Notes: generated from the letters alone by a model not told the origin. A stretch of DNA of 64,000 nucleotides from Marinomonas sp. TW1 (GCF_001625355.1 NZ_JSEE01000002.1:62001-126000); one strand, 5' to 3'; shown: positions 16,986-26,879, numbered from the stretch's first letter. Numbers and translations: made by a program.

Positions 16986-19820
16986 TCATTCTGATGACTT
17001 GGGTCGCAAATAAGCCAAGACCTTATTATCAAACTGCAGTGAGTGCACCAATTTTTGGAAGTCATCCAGTGTCAAAGAGCCAGCCAATTGAGACATGTCG
17101 TTTAAATAACGGGCATCGTCAAACTTAACAAAACTCAACTCTAACCTGTGCACTAAGGTTGAACGGAAAGACGTTTTTAAACGGTTGTTTTCCACATCAA
17201 CAAAAGCGGCCTGAGTTTCTGCCACCCACTGAGGCGTAATGAGCGCAGGCAAGTCCGCCAATACTTGCTCCGTTTGCGATGCCAAAGCGTCGACTCGCTG
17301 TGGGTCACTAGAAAATTGAACAGAAAGTTCTGCGCGATTTGATTCACGATTTAGCTCCAGACCCACTCGAACACTGTAAACGCCTTGTACCTTATCGCGA
17401 AGTTGTCGTTTCAACACCTCTTCCAAGCGCTCGCCAAGATAGATGAGCTGTAATGCCAATTGTGGCGACCAAGGCATGTCTTGATAAGCGTACAAACGAA
17501 ACTCCGCTTTTGGTGTTTCATTTATCGGCAAATCTAATATTCTGTGCCCTGCTTTTTGCAACACGGCTTGAGTTTGCCACACTGATGATGCTGTTTGTGT
17601 ATCCACACGCGGAATGCTCGCTAAATGCTTTGCTACGGACATCAGCAGTTCTTGCTCATCCAGACGAGAAACTATGAAGTATTGAACTGGCTGCGCAATC
17701 TGTCGCTCACGAACTTGGTTCAACTCAGCAAAACTAAGCGGCTCAAGCCCCTCTACACTGGGCACTAACTCTTGCTCATCACCAAAACGCGTTTTGGCAA
17801 CCGCCCTTGCAAAAGCCTCATTCACTCTTACCACATCCACTTTGGCATTGCGCAACAACGTCTCCATTACGTCCTGATACACCGGCAGGTTAATGTTTGG
17901 CAGGCTTTGTGACTGATGATAATAAGCGAATAAGGTATCGAAGTTTTCATCTTCTGTGTTGCCTCGGTAAAACACGCTTTGCGCTTTTTGTTTGATGGAC
18001 AAATTTATTTTGTGCGTTTGTCGCCATTTGATTAGCTCTTTTTCTGTCCAACCATAGATGCCAGTCGCTTCTGAGAGTTGTAATGCAATTTGCTCCGCCC
18101 AGTGATTACCCTCTAATACTTGATAACCTGCTTTAGAGTAAGCAGAGAAATAACTAATAGACTCTTCAGCAGGCTGATAAACGTCTGCATAGCGCTCCGC
18201 CAAAACCGTCGGATCCAATAAGGTCAATCCATCACCATTTGATAACTGCCACTCAGACAAACCTAATTGCGTATCACGAGACAACAAACGATACTCCCCA
18301 CTCGAATCACTTTCCGGCAGTACTTTATCTACTACTTGTACGGCTTTTTGCAAGGGATTGTGGGTAGCTTGCAAAGCGTTTGAAAATAGTTTCTCTACTG
18401 CTTCAGCGTTGCCAAGCTCTACTTTCTTTCCGCCAACCGCTTGGCTGTAGAGAATGCGATCCGCGGAACTCAACCAGTCTCGCATTCGCTGATTAACATC
18501 GTCTAAATGAATCGTTGGCAATACTTCAAGCACTTGATTATTAGACATCTCGGGGTCCGCTAAAACTTTATTAGAGGCAACCGCATCTAACATTTTCATG
18601 CTCCATAAACTGCCTCTTTGTTGCGCTGCCTGCTTATTCGTTTCAACTGTATCCATGACTTTTTGTCGTATTGCATCAAAATCAGCTTGGTAAAAACCTT
18701 GCTGTTGAATGGCGGCCAATTCTGACGCCAATACAGACAAACCGAGCGCGTGAAAGCCCGTATCGACATTCACTGAAAAGCCCAGAATATCCACATTTGG
18801 AGACACACTGCCTTTGGTACTTGAAAACGTTCTCACCTGATCGTCTAGCGTGCTGTTTTGACGACGCACTTGTTGCGTTAGTAGACGACGGGCCATGTAA
18901 TCGATCAAACCATTACGTCGCCCTTGTTGTGAATTATCATAATAATTGGCATAACGCAGTAGATAGGCCACGCGATTAATTTTGCCCGCCGCATCCGTTA
19001 ATTGACCGATTTTCAGCGTATCATCTAGTTGCGGGTCTTTTTCATGGCGCGGCGGTAATGGGTTATTTTCAACTTGACCAAACAGTTGCTGTATTTGCTT
19101 AGCAAGATGCTCAGGATTGCTTGGAGTATAGAGGATTAACGCCATGTTACTGGGCTGATACCAGTCCTGATAAAAGGCTTTTAGTCGCTCTACCGAGGTA
19201 TTTTTAATGGACTCTTGAGTACCAATAACAGGACGCTCAGGATACAAAGACCCCACCCGTAATAACGATTTTTTCTCTTCATTAATACGCGTTCTGGGCG
19301 ACAATTTTTTACGCCACTCTTCTTCTATTACCAAACGTTCTTTAATTAAGGATTCATCCTTAATTTGCGCATAAAAAGCCATTTGTTGATAAATTTTCAG
19401 CATAGCGGATAAGCTTTTGTCATCCGTCTTTTTTAGATTCATCATATAGCGCGTATTTTCGCTGTTGGTCATCGCATTAAAGCCCCGACCTTGCTTAAGA
19501 CCAAGTTCAGTTAATGCACTTCTCACGCTCTGCGGGTAATCATCACTTTCGTGGAACACCATGTGCTCAACCATATGTGCCACGCCCAGTTGATCCTGCT
19601 CTTCATCCATGGCACCCGCTTTGACGAATAAGGTCGCCATGGTCAATTGCTCTGGGTAGTCACTCTCTTGTCGTGAGTCAAAAATATAATACTGAAAACC
19701 ATTGTCCAAAGTGCCACGAACAATCCGTTTATCCCAAGACAGCTCCCCCACTTCATTAGCCAACACTGGCTGAACGAGCAAACAAAACAAGACACTCAAA
19801 ACTCGCTGATAAAACATCAT
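16986..19820 (-). CDS. Periplasmic M16 zinc protease (PqqL/FusC-like)
   Basis: A 944-residue exported protease. A signal peptide of about 20 residues (cleavage near QPVLA) is followed by an M16 peptidase domain with the inverted zinc motif His82-X-X-Glu85-His86 (HMVEH). The downstream LVIEEEW helix would hold the third ligand. The single long chain carries the further M16 domains, as in pitrilysin, PqqL (about 930 residues) and FusC. FusC cuts imported ferredoxin in the Pectobacterium periplasm, and PqqL pairs with receptor YddB in E. coli. Here the gene starts 82 bases after the TonB-dependent receptor, on the same strand, and ends at a terminator. I infer that it degrades a protein or peptide brought in by that receptor; the substrate is unknown. 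Confidence 0.85.
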   Translation of the reverse strand: MMFYQRVLSVLFCLLVQPVLANEVGELSWDKRIVRGTLDNGFQYYIFDSRQESDYPEQLTMATLFVKAGAMDEEQDQLGVAHMVEHMVFHESDDYPQSVRSALTELGLKQGRGFNAMTNSENTRYMMNLKKTDDKSLSAMLKIYQQMAFYAQIKDESLIKERLVIEEEWRKKLSPRTRINEEKKSLLRVGSLYPERPVIGTQESIKNTSVERLKAFYQDWYQPSNMALILYTPSNPEHLAKQIQQLFGQVENNPLPPRHEKDPQLDDTLKIGQLTDAAGKINRVAYLLRYANYYDNSQQGRRNGLIDYMARRLLTQQVRRQNSTLDDQVRTFSSTKGSVSPNVDILGFSVNVDTGFHALGLSVLASELAAIQQQGFYQADFDAIRQKVMDTVETNKQAAQQRGSLWSMKMLDAVASNKVLADPEMSNNQVLEVLPTIHLDDVNQRMRDWLSSADRILYSQAVGGKKVELGNAEAVEKLFSNALQATHNPLQKAVQVVDKVLPESDSSGEYRLLSRDTQLGLSEWQLSNGDGLTLLDPTVLAERYADVYQPAEESISYFSAYSKAGYQVLEGNHWAEQIALQLSEATGIYGWTEKELIKWRQTHKINLSIKQKAQSVFYRGNTEDENFDTLFAYYHQSQSLPNINLPVYQDVMETLLRNAKVDVVRVNEAFARAVAKTRFGDEQELVPSVEGLEPLSFAELNQVRERQIAQPVQYFIVSRLDEQELLMSVAKHLASIPRVDTQTASSVWQTQAVLQKAGHRILDLPINETPKAEFRLYAYQDMPWSPQLALQLIYLGERLEEVLKRQLRDKVQGVYSVRVGLELNRESNRAELSVQFSSDPQRVDALASQTEQVLADLPALITPQWVAETQAAFVDVENNRLKTSFRSTLVHRLELSFVKFDDARYLNDMSQLAGSLTLDDFQKLVHSLQFDNKVLAYLRPKSSE

Positions 19821-19902
19821 TCACATCCAAAAAAACGAGAAAAGTAGTGACCAAATTGCGTCACTACTGATAAAAGAGATTTAATCCAACCATTAGCATC
19901 AA

Positions 19903-22665
19903 TTAGAAACGCATTCCCACTTCGATAGTGCTTGAGCGCCCCAGGGTGTAAGAATAAGTATTGGAGTTCGTGGAAGTATCAATGTAGTCATCAAAGACAT
20001 TATTGATCTTTAATTTTAGGTAACCATCCACATCATTGAACAGCTCTGGTCGCCACTCAAACGTGGTGTCTAAGGTAACCAATTGATCAAAGTCTAGATC
20101 ATCGTATATGTCATATGTGCCAGTACTGTCTGTGTAATCCTCGTTCGTGTCTTTCGCTATCGTACCGCCAGCTTTCACATTAATGCGGTTTGACCAAGTC
20201 AGGTTCCATTTAGGAATAAACGTCTCAGTAGAAAACTTAACAGTAAAAGGAATATTAAAATCCGTTTTTGGCAATTGAGTTTCGTAGATCACTTGACCGT
20301 GGTAGTAGATAGAGTCAGAAGAAATCTCCTCTTCGTATGACACATCACTCAACACGTTGGTTTCGCTTTCTTGATAACTGATGGAAAAACCACCGTAAGT
20401 TTGTGTGCCTGCGACTTCAAAAGGTTTCAGTGTTTCGAAACTCAAAGAAAGGGTTTCAGTAAGACTTTCCCCTTCATTTGTGTAGTAATCACCAGTGTCG
20501 TTTTCAGCACGCGTCACTAAATCCTGAGAATCTCGACGTACCCACTTGAGAGTGGCGTTAACGTTGCCCAGTTTTTGCGACACTCCCAACACCAATTCAT
20601 CCGAATAAGGCGTGTCTAAGTCATACTGGTAGAAAGAATCATCGGAATAATTCGTCACACGATTTAAACTACCATCGGAATTGTATCGATACACGGTACG
20701 CCATGAGCGTAACTGACTGTTCACCTCGTAACGGAAGAAATCACGGCCATAGTATCGATTGGCGCCAGTAATCAAATAGGTTTGCTGGTTACTGAAAATA
20801 TCCCAAGTGGCACTAGCGCGGGGAGAAATATCCAAGTTTTCAAGCGAAGTATTGTAGTCGGCTCTCAACCCCAAGTAGTAAGTCCAATCTTTGTGTTTGA
20901 TGGAGTCCTCAACAAAAGCACCGTAAGCCAAATAGCTTTTTTCTAATTTGTTTGCTGCGATTTCACTTTGAAATAACAGATATTCATCATCGTAATCCAC
21001 CACACCATCAGAGTTTGCATCGGCACAAAACTGATTAACAGTGCTAATGCACTTATAAGTTTGACTAATAATGTCGTCTTCTACTTCATAAAACTGCTTA
21101 ATATGTTTTAGCTCTCCACCCAGGTGAAAAGAGTGCTGAAAATCCCCAACAACAAAGGCATTTTGTAACCAGTCCAATGTCAGTGCTGCGGTATTCTGTT
21201 GCTGATTCACATCACCAAAACCACCGGAATAAGGCCAGTCACCATTGGCTGCATCCGCTGGGTGGTTGATATAAATCGAGTCATCGGATGCTAAGGTATC
21301 TTGCGCCTGGTTATAGCTCAAACGGCTAGTCAACAAGCCTTTTTGCGCTTGATAAACCGTATCAAAGGCGATACCTGTCGCTTTGTGGGATTTTACAAAA
21401 GCCGACTCGTATGAACTACTGGTGAGGCCATCGTGATAACGATTCGAATAAAGGACTGACGCACCAAGGTTTAAATCTGAGGTGGCTTTAAAATCAATGC
21501 GCGTTGCGAGATTATCCACAGTATCGTCGTATTCAATTCCCTGACGCCCTAAATCAAGGTTTGATGTCTTCCTCTGATAACTCTGAGCAAAACGAGAGGT
21601 TCCGCGTGAAAAGCTATAGGTCATGCCAGCTTTCTCTCCCAACCTTTGAGCACCTGAGAGGGTATAACGCTGCTTTAGATAATCTGGCGTGTACTCACCT
21701 GCTATAGAGTTCCCTTCCTCCATTTTTTCTTCCAATGACTCATCAGCGTGCATTTCATCCCATTCATCGCGTGAAATCTGATACCTCCAAGAAAAATAAT
21801 CTTCACCATCATAACGTTTGATTTCCGAGCTAATCACACCGCCAAGAAAGCCCCCAAACGCCGCTGGCACGTTGGAATCATAAATGGTCACCGATTCCAA
21901 AATTGCTGGATCCACATAGAAGCTCTGTGATGAGCTACCAGACAACATTTTGAGGCTGGCTGGATTAATTGGGTTAGTATATTTGTCCTCTGAATCCCCA
22001 GGACTCAAGTCATTGTTGGCCGACATGCCATCGATAATATAAGCATTCTGATAATGAGCTTGGCCGTGAATAGAGACTTCATCAGGGCGCATACTGGCAC
22101 TACTAGCAGAGTTACTGGAAGATAGACTGAAACGCGCAGCCGCATTACCTTTCAGCAAGTCAGTTAAATTGGTGCTCTCCCCTGCCATACTTTCTATCTC
22201 AGAAGAACGAATGGTTTTCTCTCCAATCTTGGTCGTATCTTTGGTGTCGTTAATTAATATAGGAGAGAGTTCAATGCCATCTGAGGTTTCCGTTACGCTG
22301 TTCGCATCAACCAAAACAAGGCTGTTACCCGTGCCTTCTTGATAAGATAACCCAGTACCTGACAATAAAAGATCTAACGCTTGTGTGCGCGAGTATTGCC
22401 CTTCTAAACCCTTTGTTCGTTTGCCGCGGGTTAATTGAGCATTCCCACCAATAAACCAACCTGATGTTACTGCGAATTGGTTTAACGCTTTCTCTAACGA
22501 TCCTTCTGGAATACGATAAAATTTATGCTCATTAATAACGGATGCCGCAAGCGCACTATTTGGCACAATAAAAGAAAAGCTTCCTGTTACCAAGCCTATG
22601 CTCAAAGCTAGTAACGTGGGAGTGGTTCGCTGCTTGACACAACGAAAAGAACGGCGGGTTAACAT
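19903..22665 (-). CDS. TonB-dependent receptor with N-terminal STN signalling domain
   Basis: A 920-residue outer-membrane receptor. The signal peptide is long (to about residue 40). An STN domain follows at about 45-120 (FYRIPEGSLEKALNQFAVTS; GLSYQEGTGNSLVLV), then a plug domain at about 140-280 and a barrel ending EVGMRF with terminal Phe. The STN domain is used by FecA-type receptors to signal through FecR to an ECF sigma factor, and both partners lie immediately upstream. An extracellular or loop segment near residues 549-560 has the EF-hand-like pattern DANSDGVVDYDD, flanked by two cysteines (CISTVNQFC). The gene is followed by the M16 protease. Import of a protein or peptide is inferred; an ordinary iron chelate is the main alternative. 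Confidence 0.9.
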   Translation of the reverse strand: MLTRRSFRCVKQRTTPTLLALSIGLVTGSFSFIVPNSALAASVINEHKFYRIPEGSLEKALNQFAVTSGWFIGGNAQLTRGKRTKGLEGQYSRTQALDLLLSGTGLSYQEGTGNSLVLVDANSVTETSDGIELSPILINDTKDTTKIGEKTIRSSEIESMAGESTNLTDLLKGNAAARFSLSSSNSASSASMRPDEVSIHGQAHYQNAYIIDGMSANNDLSPGDSEDKYTNPINPASLKMLSGSSSQSFYVDPAILESVTIYDSNVPAAFGGFLGGVISSEIKRYDGEDYFSWRYQISRDEWDEMHADESLEEKMEEGNSIAGEYTPDYLKQRYTLSGAQRLGEKAGMTYSFSRGTSRFAQSYQRKTSNLDLGRQGIEYDDTVDNLATRIDFKATSDLNLGASVLYSNRYHDGLTSSSYESAFVKSHKATGIAFDTVYQAQKGLLTSRLSYNQAQDTLASDDSIYINHPADAANGDWPYSGGFGDVNQQQNTAALTLDWLQNAFVVGDFQHSFHLGGELKHIKQFYEVEDDIISQTYKCISTVNQFCADANSDGVVDYDDEYLLFQSEIAANKLEKSYLAYGAFVEDSIKHKDWTYYLGLRADYNTSLENLDISPRASATWDIFSNQQTYLITGANRYYGRDFFRYEVNSQLRSWRTVYRYNSDGSLNRVTNYSDDSFYQYDLDTPYSDELVLGVSQKLGNVNATLKWVRRDSQDLVTRAENDTGDYYTNEGESLTETLSLSFETLKPFEVAGTQTYGGFSISYQESETNVLSDVSYEEEISSDSIYYHGQVIYETQLPKTDFNIPFTVKFSTETFIPKWNLTWSNRINVKAGGTIAKDTNEDYTDSTGTYDIYDDLDFDQLVTLDTTFEWRPELFNDVDGYLKLKINNVFDDYIDTSTNSNTYSYTLGRSSTIEVGMRF

Positions 22666-22768
22666 GTGATACTCCGGTAATAGTAATACTTCTTATTTCT
22701 ATTACCGAACACAGTTACGAAAAAGGGACATAAGAAAGGTTATTTATTTTAAGGCATCGCTTAAATTC

Positions 22769-23761
22769 TTATGCGGCTACGACATTAATCCACCAAGGCA
22801 TGATTTTTTCGACCTTAATAGGAAATGCCGTTTCTAACATTGCCAAAACGGTATCAATATCTTGGGTTGGATAGGTTCCAACCACGCGCCAGCTTGCTAA
22901 GCTTGGATCGAGATTAATATGACCATACTGATAACGGCCAATCTCATTAATAAAATCTCTTAAAGACATGTCATCGACAATTAATTGACCACGAGTCCAA
23001 GACTCATACATAGCCAATACTGACTGAGGTTGCATCGAAGCATTTTTATGTAAATGCACCTCTTCTCCAGCATTAATCAGCCTAGACTGTTTCGAGTGCA
23101 AGGAAGAAAAAGACAGTTGTCCATGATAGACAGCCAGTACAGCCTGTTGATCAGATAAATGGCGCAAACAAAAACGAGCTTTTGGGGACGTCAGTTTTAT
23201 GACCGCATGAGGGCAACTCACTAAGAAAGGCCGTTCATCTTGTGTTTCATTTAAATCGAAAAATGCTTCGCCTGAAATCAAAGACATGGCCCGCACGTTG
23301 TCATCAAACTCATCATTTAAGCCTGTCAATGTGTTTAACCAAACATCAGAACCATCTGCTAGCGTGAAATGCTTCACCTCACCAGTCGAAGTATGAAAAT
23401 CGGCCTTCCAAACCGCCACCATAGTGGACAAGCTGACCTTCTCCCATCCAATCCAACCAAGGCCTAACGCCGCCGTGACGCCGAATAAACCTTTAGTAAA
23501 TTGTCGACGTGACACTTGTCTGGCATGACTGTGGTCGAGAACCTGCTTAACGGGAGTGTTAAGCCCCTGTTGTTGAAAAGAGTCAAACATGGCGCCGACT
23601 GATTCAACTTTTGACCAAGCCCGCTGATGCTCTATATCAGCCTCTAACCATTTTTGCCAAGCTTGTTTATCTTGTTCCGATACCGCTTCATCCGACAATA
23701 TGGCAAACCACTCAGATGCCGCTTCTAACTGTTTGAAGTGATTCGATTTTGAATTAATCAT
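22769..23761 (-). CDS. FecR-type anti-sigma factor / signal transducer
   Basis: A 330-residue inner-membrane protein. The cytoplasmic N-terminus has the FecR-associated domain (SEWFAILSDEAVSEQDKQAW, HQRAWSKVE), one membrane segment follows near residues 95-115 (GLFGVTAALGLGWIGW), then the periplasmic FecR domain (HFTLADGSDVWLNTLTGLN, SGEAFFDL) and a C-terminal STN-like lobe. The start at 23761 is an ATGA overlap with the sigma-factor stop; a longer frame to 23791 is not needed. It should hold the ECF sigma factor until the receptor binds its ligand. Confidence 0.92.
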   Translation of the reverse strand: MINSKSNHFKQLEAASEWFAILSDEAVSEQDKQAWQKWLEADIEHQRAWSKVESVGAMFDSFQQQGLNTPVKQVLDHSHARQVSRRQFTKGLFGVTAALGLGWIGWEKVSLSTMVAVWKADFHTSTGEVKHFTLADGSDVWLNTLTGLNDEFDDNVRAMSLISGEAFFDLNETQDERPFLVSCPHAVIKLTSPKARFCLRHLSDQQAVLAVYHGQLSFSSLHSKQSRLINAGEEVHLHKNASMQPQSVLAMYESWTRGQLIVDDMSLRDFINEIGRYQYGHINLDPSLASWRVVGTYPTQDIDTVLAMLETAFPIKVEKIMPWWINVVAA

Positions 23762-24276
23762 GGGGAAAGTTCCGACTGCAACATCACGCACTCAAGCATC
23801 GCCTGGGCCATATAACGTTTTACCATTCGCTCAGAAACAGACAAATGATCAGCGATCTCTCGATACGTTAAACCGTGTAATTGCGATAAAATGAGCGTGT
23901 TTGCTACCTTCATCGGCATTTTTGCAATCAAGGCATCAAGCTGGCACAAAACCTCGATCATCTCTGCGGAATGCTCGGCTGACGGTTGAAAATCTTCTTC
24001 TAAGTTTGTCAGCGACTCAAGCCAAGCCTGCTCAATTTGTTTACGGCGCCAGTGATCAATAAACAAACCTCGGGCAATGGTGGCAAGCAAGCCTTTTGCT
24101 TCCCTACCATTCCATGAGGTATTTGATTTTTTCAGCAGGCGCACAAAAGTATCTTGAGTTAAGTCTGCCGCCAACTCATTGCAACCCAGTTTTTTACGAA
24201 TCCATCCTTTTAACCATTGATGATGCTCAATATAAATGTCTCCAACCCTTTGAGCATTTTCTTGTTCAGGACTCAT
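23758..24276 (-). CDS. FecI-like ECF sigma factor
   Basis: A 172-residue sigma-70 family protein. Region 2 includes AADLTQDTFVRLLKK near residues 38-52, and region 4 is the helix-turn-helix LTYREIADHLSVSERMVKRY. It is the first gene of a four-gene row: sigma factor, FecR, receptor, protease. A Fur-like box lies 58 bases upstream, so the whole signalling row is probably made under iron limitation and then amplified when ligand is present. Confidence 0.93.
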   Translation of the reverse strand: MSPEQENAQRVGDIYIEHHQWLKGWIRKKLGCNELAADLTQDTFVRLLKKSNTSWNGREAKGLLATIARGLFIDHWRRKQIEQAWLESLTNLEEDFQPSAEHSAEMIEVLCQLDALIAKMPMKVANTLILSQLHGLTYREIADHLSVSERMVKRYMAQAMLECVMLQSELSP

Positions 24277-24333
24277 CGCTTGGGAGCACCTCGCCTTATA
24301 TCACTGTATGAAGAGCGAGCAAAATAGCAAAAA

Positions 24334-24348
24334 TGAGAATCAATATCA
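24334..24348 (-). promoter_or_regulatory. Fur box upstream of the ECF sigma factor gene
   Basis: TGAGAATCAATATCA; on the minus strand it matches 12 of 14 bases of the 7-1-7 Fur pattern TGATAAT-n-ATTATCA. It sits 58 bases before the sigma-factor start codon, between this gene and the glutathione transferase gene. Confidence 0.65.
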
Positions 24349-24354
24349 ATTAAT

Positions 24355-25020
24355 TTAAAGCGTCGTAAAAGCCCCGCCTTTTGCCAATGCCCGTTGGTAA
24401 CCCGCTTGTTTTTCCACCTGAGACAAAAAATGGCGGATGTTAGGATAAGAAGATAAGTCCATTCGCGTACTGGAAGCCTGTAATGGGAAACTCATTTGAA
24501 TGTCCGCCGCCGTTAATTCTTCTCCGGCAAACCAAGTTCGATCCGCAAGCGTCGCTTCAATAAACTCAATTTGCGGCTCTAAACGCGGCTGAATGAATTT
24601 TTGTATTACTTTACCTGTCAGCGCTTTGGCAATTGGCTTTATAAAAAATGGCATAGGATTTTTTGGCACTCGAGTCATGACCAGCTTCATAACCAACAAA
24701 GGCATTAGCGAACCTTCGGCAAAGTGCAACCAATATCGATAGTCCAGTAAAGCTTGCCCTTTGGTTGGTCGAAGACGATTGTCTTCATCATATTGATCCA
24801 ACAAATATTCAATGATAGCGCCGGACTCAGCAAGAGTATGATCGCCATCAGTCAAAATCGGCGCCTTTCCTAAAGGGTGCATTTTTTTAAGTGATTCAGG
24901 CGCTGAAGCGGTGTCGGGGTCACGTTTATATTCAATGATTTCATAGGCCAAATTGAGTTCTTCAAGCAGCCACAAAATACGCTGTGAACGAGAATTTTCT
25001 AGATGATGAACTTGAATCAT
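24355..25020 (-). CDS. Glutathione S-transferase
   Basis: A 221-residue cytoplasmic GST with a thioredoxin-like N-terminal domain (LENSRSQRILWLLEELNL, then LGKAPILTDGDHTLAESGAI, the glutathione-binding SNAIL-like region) and a helical C-terminal domain (AADIQMSFPL). The start at 25020 has AAGGA seven bases upstream; a further 18 codons upstream are open but lack support. It conjugates glutathione to electrophiles or reduces peroxides; the substrate is unknown. Its stop is close to the Fur box of the next unit, which probably marks a separate transcript. Confidence 0.88.
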   Translation of the reverse strand: MIQVHHLENSRSQRILWLLEELNLAYEIIEYKRDPDTASAPESLKKMHPLGKAPILTDGDHTLAESGAIIEYLLDQYDEDNRLRPTKGQALLDYRYWLHFAEGSLMPLLVMKLVMTRVPKNPMPFFIKPIAKALTGKVIQKFIQPRLEPQIEFIEATLADRTWFAGEELTAADIQMSFPLQASSTRMDLSSYPNIRHFLSQVEKQAGYQRALAKGGAFTTL

Positions 25021-25086
25021 AACGGTATCCTTACATTTAGGTATTTCAAACGTAACACAGTCGTAAAGACACAATTAGGAAAGAAA

Positions 25087-25110
25087 GCTGAAATAACAAC
25101 CGTATTCAGC
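25087..25110 (-). terminator. Weak hairpin after the GGDEF-EAL regulator gene
   Basis: GCTGAA (25087-25092) and TTCAGC (25105-25110) can pair, with a short extension, and the minus-strand continuation is moderately T-rich (TTTCTTTCC). It is the only terminator-like structure between this gene and the GST gene. Confidence 0.3.
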
Positions 25111-25145
25111 CTTTTATGATCATTTCAGTCTGCACCATGATAGCG

Positions 25146-26861
25146 CTATTGTAATGCAGGTTTAGGTTGCCACATTTTCTCAATTTCTTTGGCCGGTATT
25201 GGTGGCGAGAAGAAGTACCCTTGCAGTCGCTTAACCCCTAACCTAGCACAAAGGTCTCTTTGAAAACTGGTTTCCACACCTTCTGCAACCGTATCAAAAC
25301 CAAGAGAATGGGCGAACGAACTAATGGCTTTTAACAAATTGGCTTCGTCTTCATGTTCAATAAAACGGACAAAAGACTTATCAATCTTAAGAATATTAAA
25401 CGGGTATTCGTTCAGGTGAGACAACGAAGAATAGCCAGTACCAAAATCATCCAAGGCTAACTTCACGCCTATTGTGGACAATTTTTTCAGCATATCGAGC
25501 GCAACTAGACTGCTCTCTAAACTACTTTCTGTTAATTCCAATTCGATTCGTTCAGCAGGAATACAATATCGATCTAAACATTCCAACAAAAATTCACTAA
25601 GACCTGTATCTTTAAATTGACGTGCTGATAAATTCACAGAAATGGTGAAATTGAGTTCTTTCATACTCGGCTTATTCAACCAAATCTGAAACTGTTTACA
25701 CGCTTCATTCATGACCCAGCGTCCCAGTTCAATGATCAAATGATTTTCTTCCGCGATGGGAATAAACTCATCTGGTGGCACCAACCCCATCTCAGGGTGT
25801 TGCCAACGAATTAAAGCTTCCACTCCGACTAAATCAAAGCTTTGTGAATCCACTTGAGGCTGGTAATACAGCACAAATTCATCTCGCTCAATGGCTCGCT
25901 TCAAGTCATGCTCAATTCGAATACGACTTTCGATTTTCTGATGAAACTGTTTTGAGTAATACTGAGCTTGCTTACCCCCCAAGCCCTTTGAGCGATACAT
26001 GGCAACATCAGCGCACTTCATTAGATCAATCGCTGATACTGCGCATTCAGGATAAGTAGCCACCCCAACACTGCCCGATATGTCAATGGTTCGGCCACTG
26101 TAATGAACCGGTTGTGACAACTCAAACATGACTTCATCAACCAAACAACGAACTTGATTAAGGTGCTCAAAATGGCTAAGTAAAATAGCAAATTCATCGC
26201 CGCCAAGACGACATATTTTATCTCCAATCCCCAAAACACATCGCAATCGAGACGCCACCTTTTTCAACACGTCATCACCAACGGCATGTCCAAGAGTATC
26301 ATTGATGTGTTTAAATTTATCCAAGTCCAATAGCAACAAGGCTATTTTTCGGCCATCAAGTTGCGCTTGGGTAATCTGGTCTTTTAGTGCCGCATCAAAA
26401 AAGTAGCGATTACTTAAACCGGTTAAACTGTCTTGCTCAGCCAAGTTTCTCAGTTGCTCATGACTCTCTCTAACCTGTTTTTCCAAATTACTCCGTTCCG
26501 CCGCAATCAGAATGGCTCGCTTTAGCCTTGAAGCCGTAATTTCACTCTTCATTATAAAGTCTTGTGCGCCAGCTTCCACACACTGTAAAGCGAGCTCTTC
26601 ATCACTACTATGACTTAGCATGACAATAGCGGATGAGAAATTCTCGGCACCTCTTAGCTCTCGTAATACTTCAATACCATTTTGCGACGGCAACTGATAA
26701 TCCAACAAAACAATGTCATATTGTTTTTTATTAGCGAAATGAATTCCCTCATCAGCAGAGTGAGCTTGATCGATGCTACTTAAAGGCAAATCTGAGCGCC
26801 TTAACGTTCTAATTGCCGCCATTCTATCAACCGCGTCATCATCAATAATCAATAAATCCAT
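25146..26861 (-). CDS. Response regulator with GGDEF and EAL domains (c-di-GMP turnover)
   Basis: A 571-residue three-domain protein. Residues 1-125 form a receiver domain with the phospho-acceptor Asp in VLLDYQLPSQNG. A GGDEF domain follows with the intact motif RLGGDEF near residue 220, and an EAL domain with VEALIRW near residue 347 plus DDFGTGYSS and the KIDKSFV strand. Both catalytic motifs look intact, so it could make and break c-di-GMP under control of phosphorylation. It is third in an operon after a CHASE kinase and a single-domain response regulator, 18 bases after the latter. Confidence 0.93.
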   Translation of the reverse strand: MDLLIIDDDAVDRMAAIRTLRRSDLPLSSIDQAHSADEGIHFANKKQYDIVLLDYQLPSQNGIEVLRELRGAENFSSAIVMLSHSSDEELALQCVEAGAQDFIMKSEITASRLKRAILIAAERSNLEKQVRESHEQLRNLAEQDSLTGLSNRYFFDAALKDQITQAQLDGRKIALLLLDLDKFKHINDTLGHAVGDDVLKKVASRLRCVLGIGDKICRLGGDEFAILLSHFEHLNQVRCLVDEVMFELSQPVHYSGRTIDISGSVGVATYPECAVSAIDLMKCADVAMYRSKGLGGKQAQYYSKQFHQKIESRIRIEHDLKRAIERDEFVLYYQPQVDSQSFDLVGVEALIRWQHPEMGLVPPDEFIPIAEENHLIIELGRWVMNEACKQFQIWLNKPSMKELNFTISVNLSARQFKDTGLSEFLLECLDRYCIPAERIELELTESSLESSLVALDMLKKLSTIGVKLALDDFGTGYSSLSHLNEYPFNILKIDKSFVRFIEHEDEANLLKAISSFAHSLGFDTVAEGVETSFQRDLCARLGVKRLQGYFFSPPIPAKEIEKMWQPKPALQ

Positions 26862-26879
26862 ACTTCCCTCTGATTCAAT

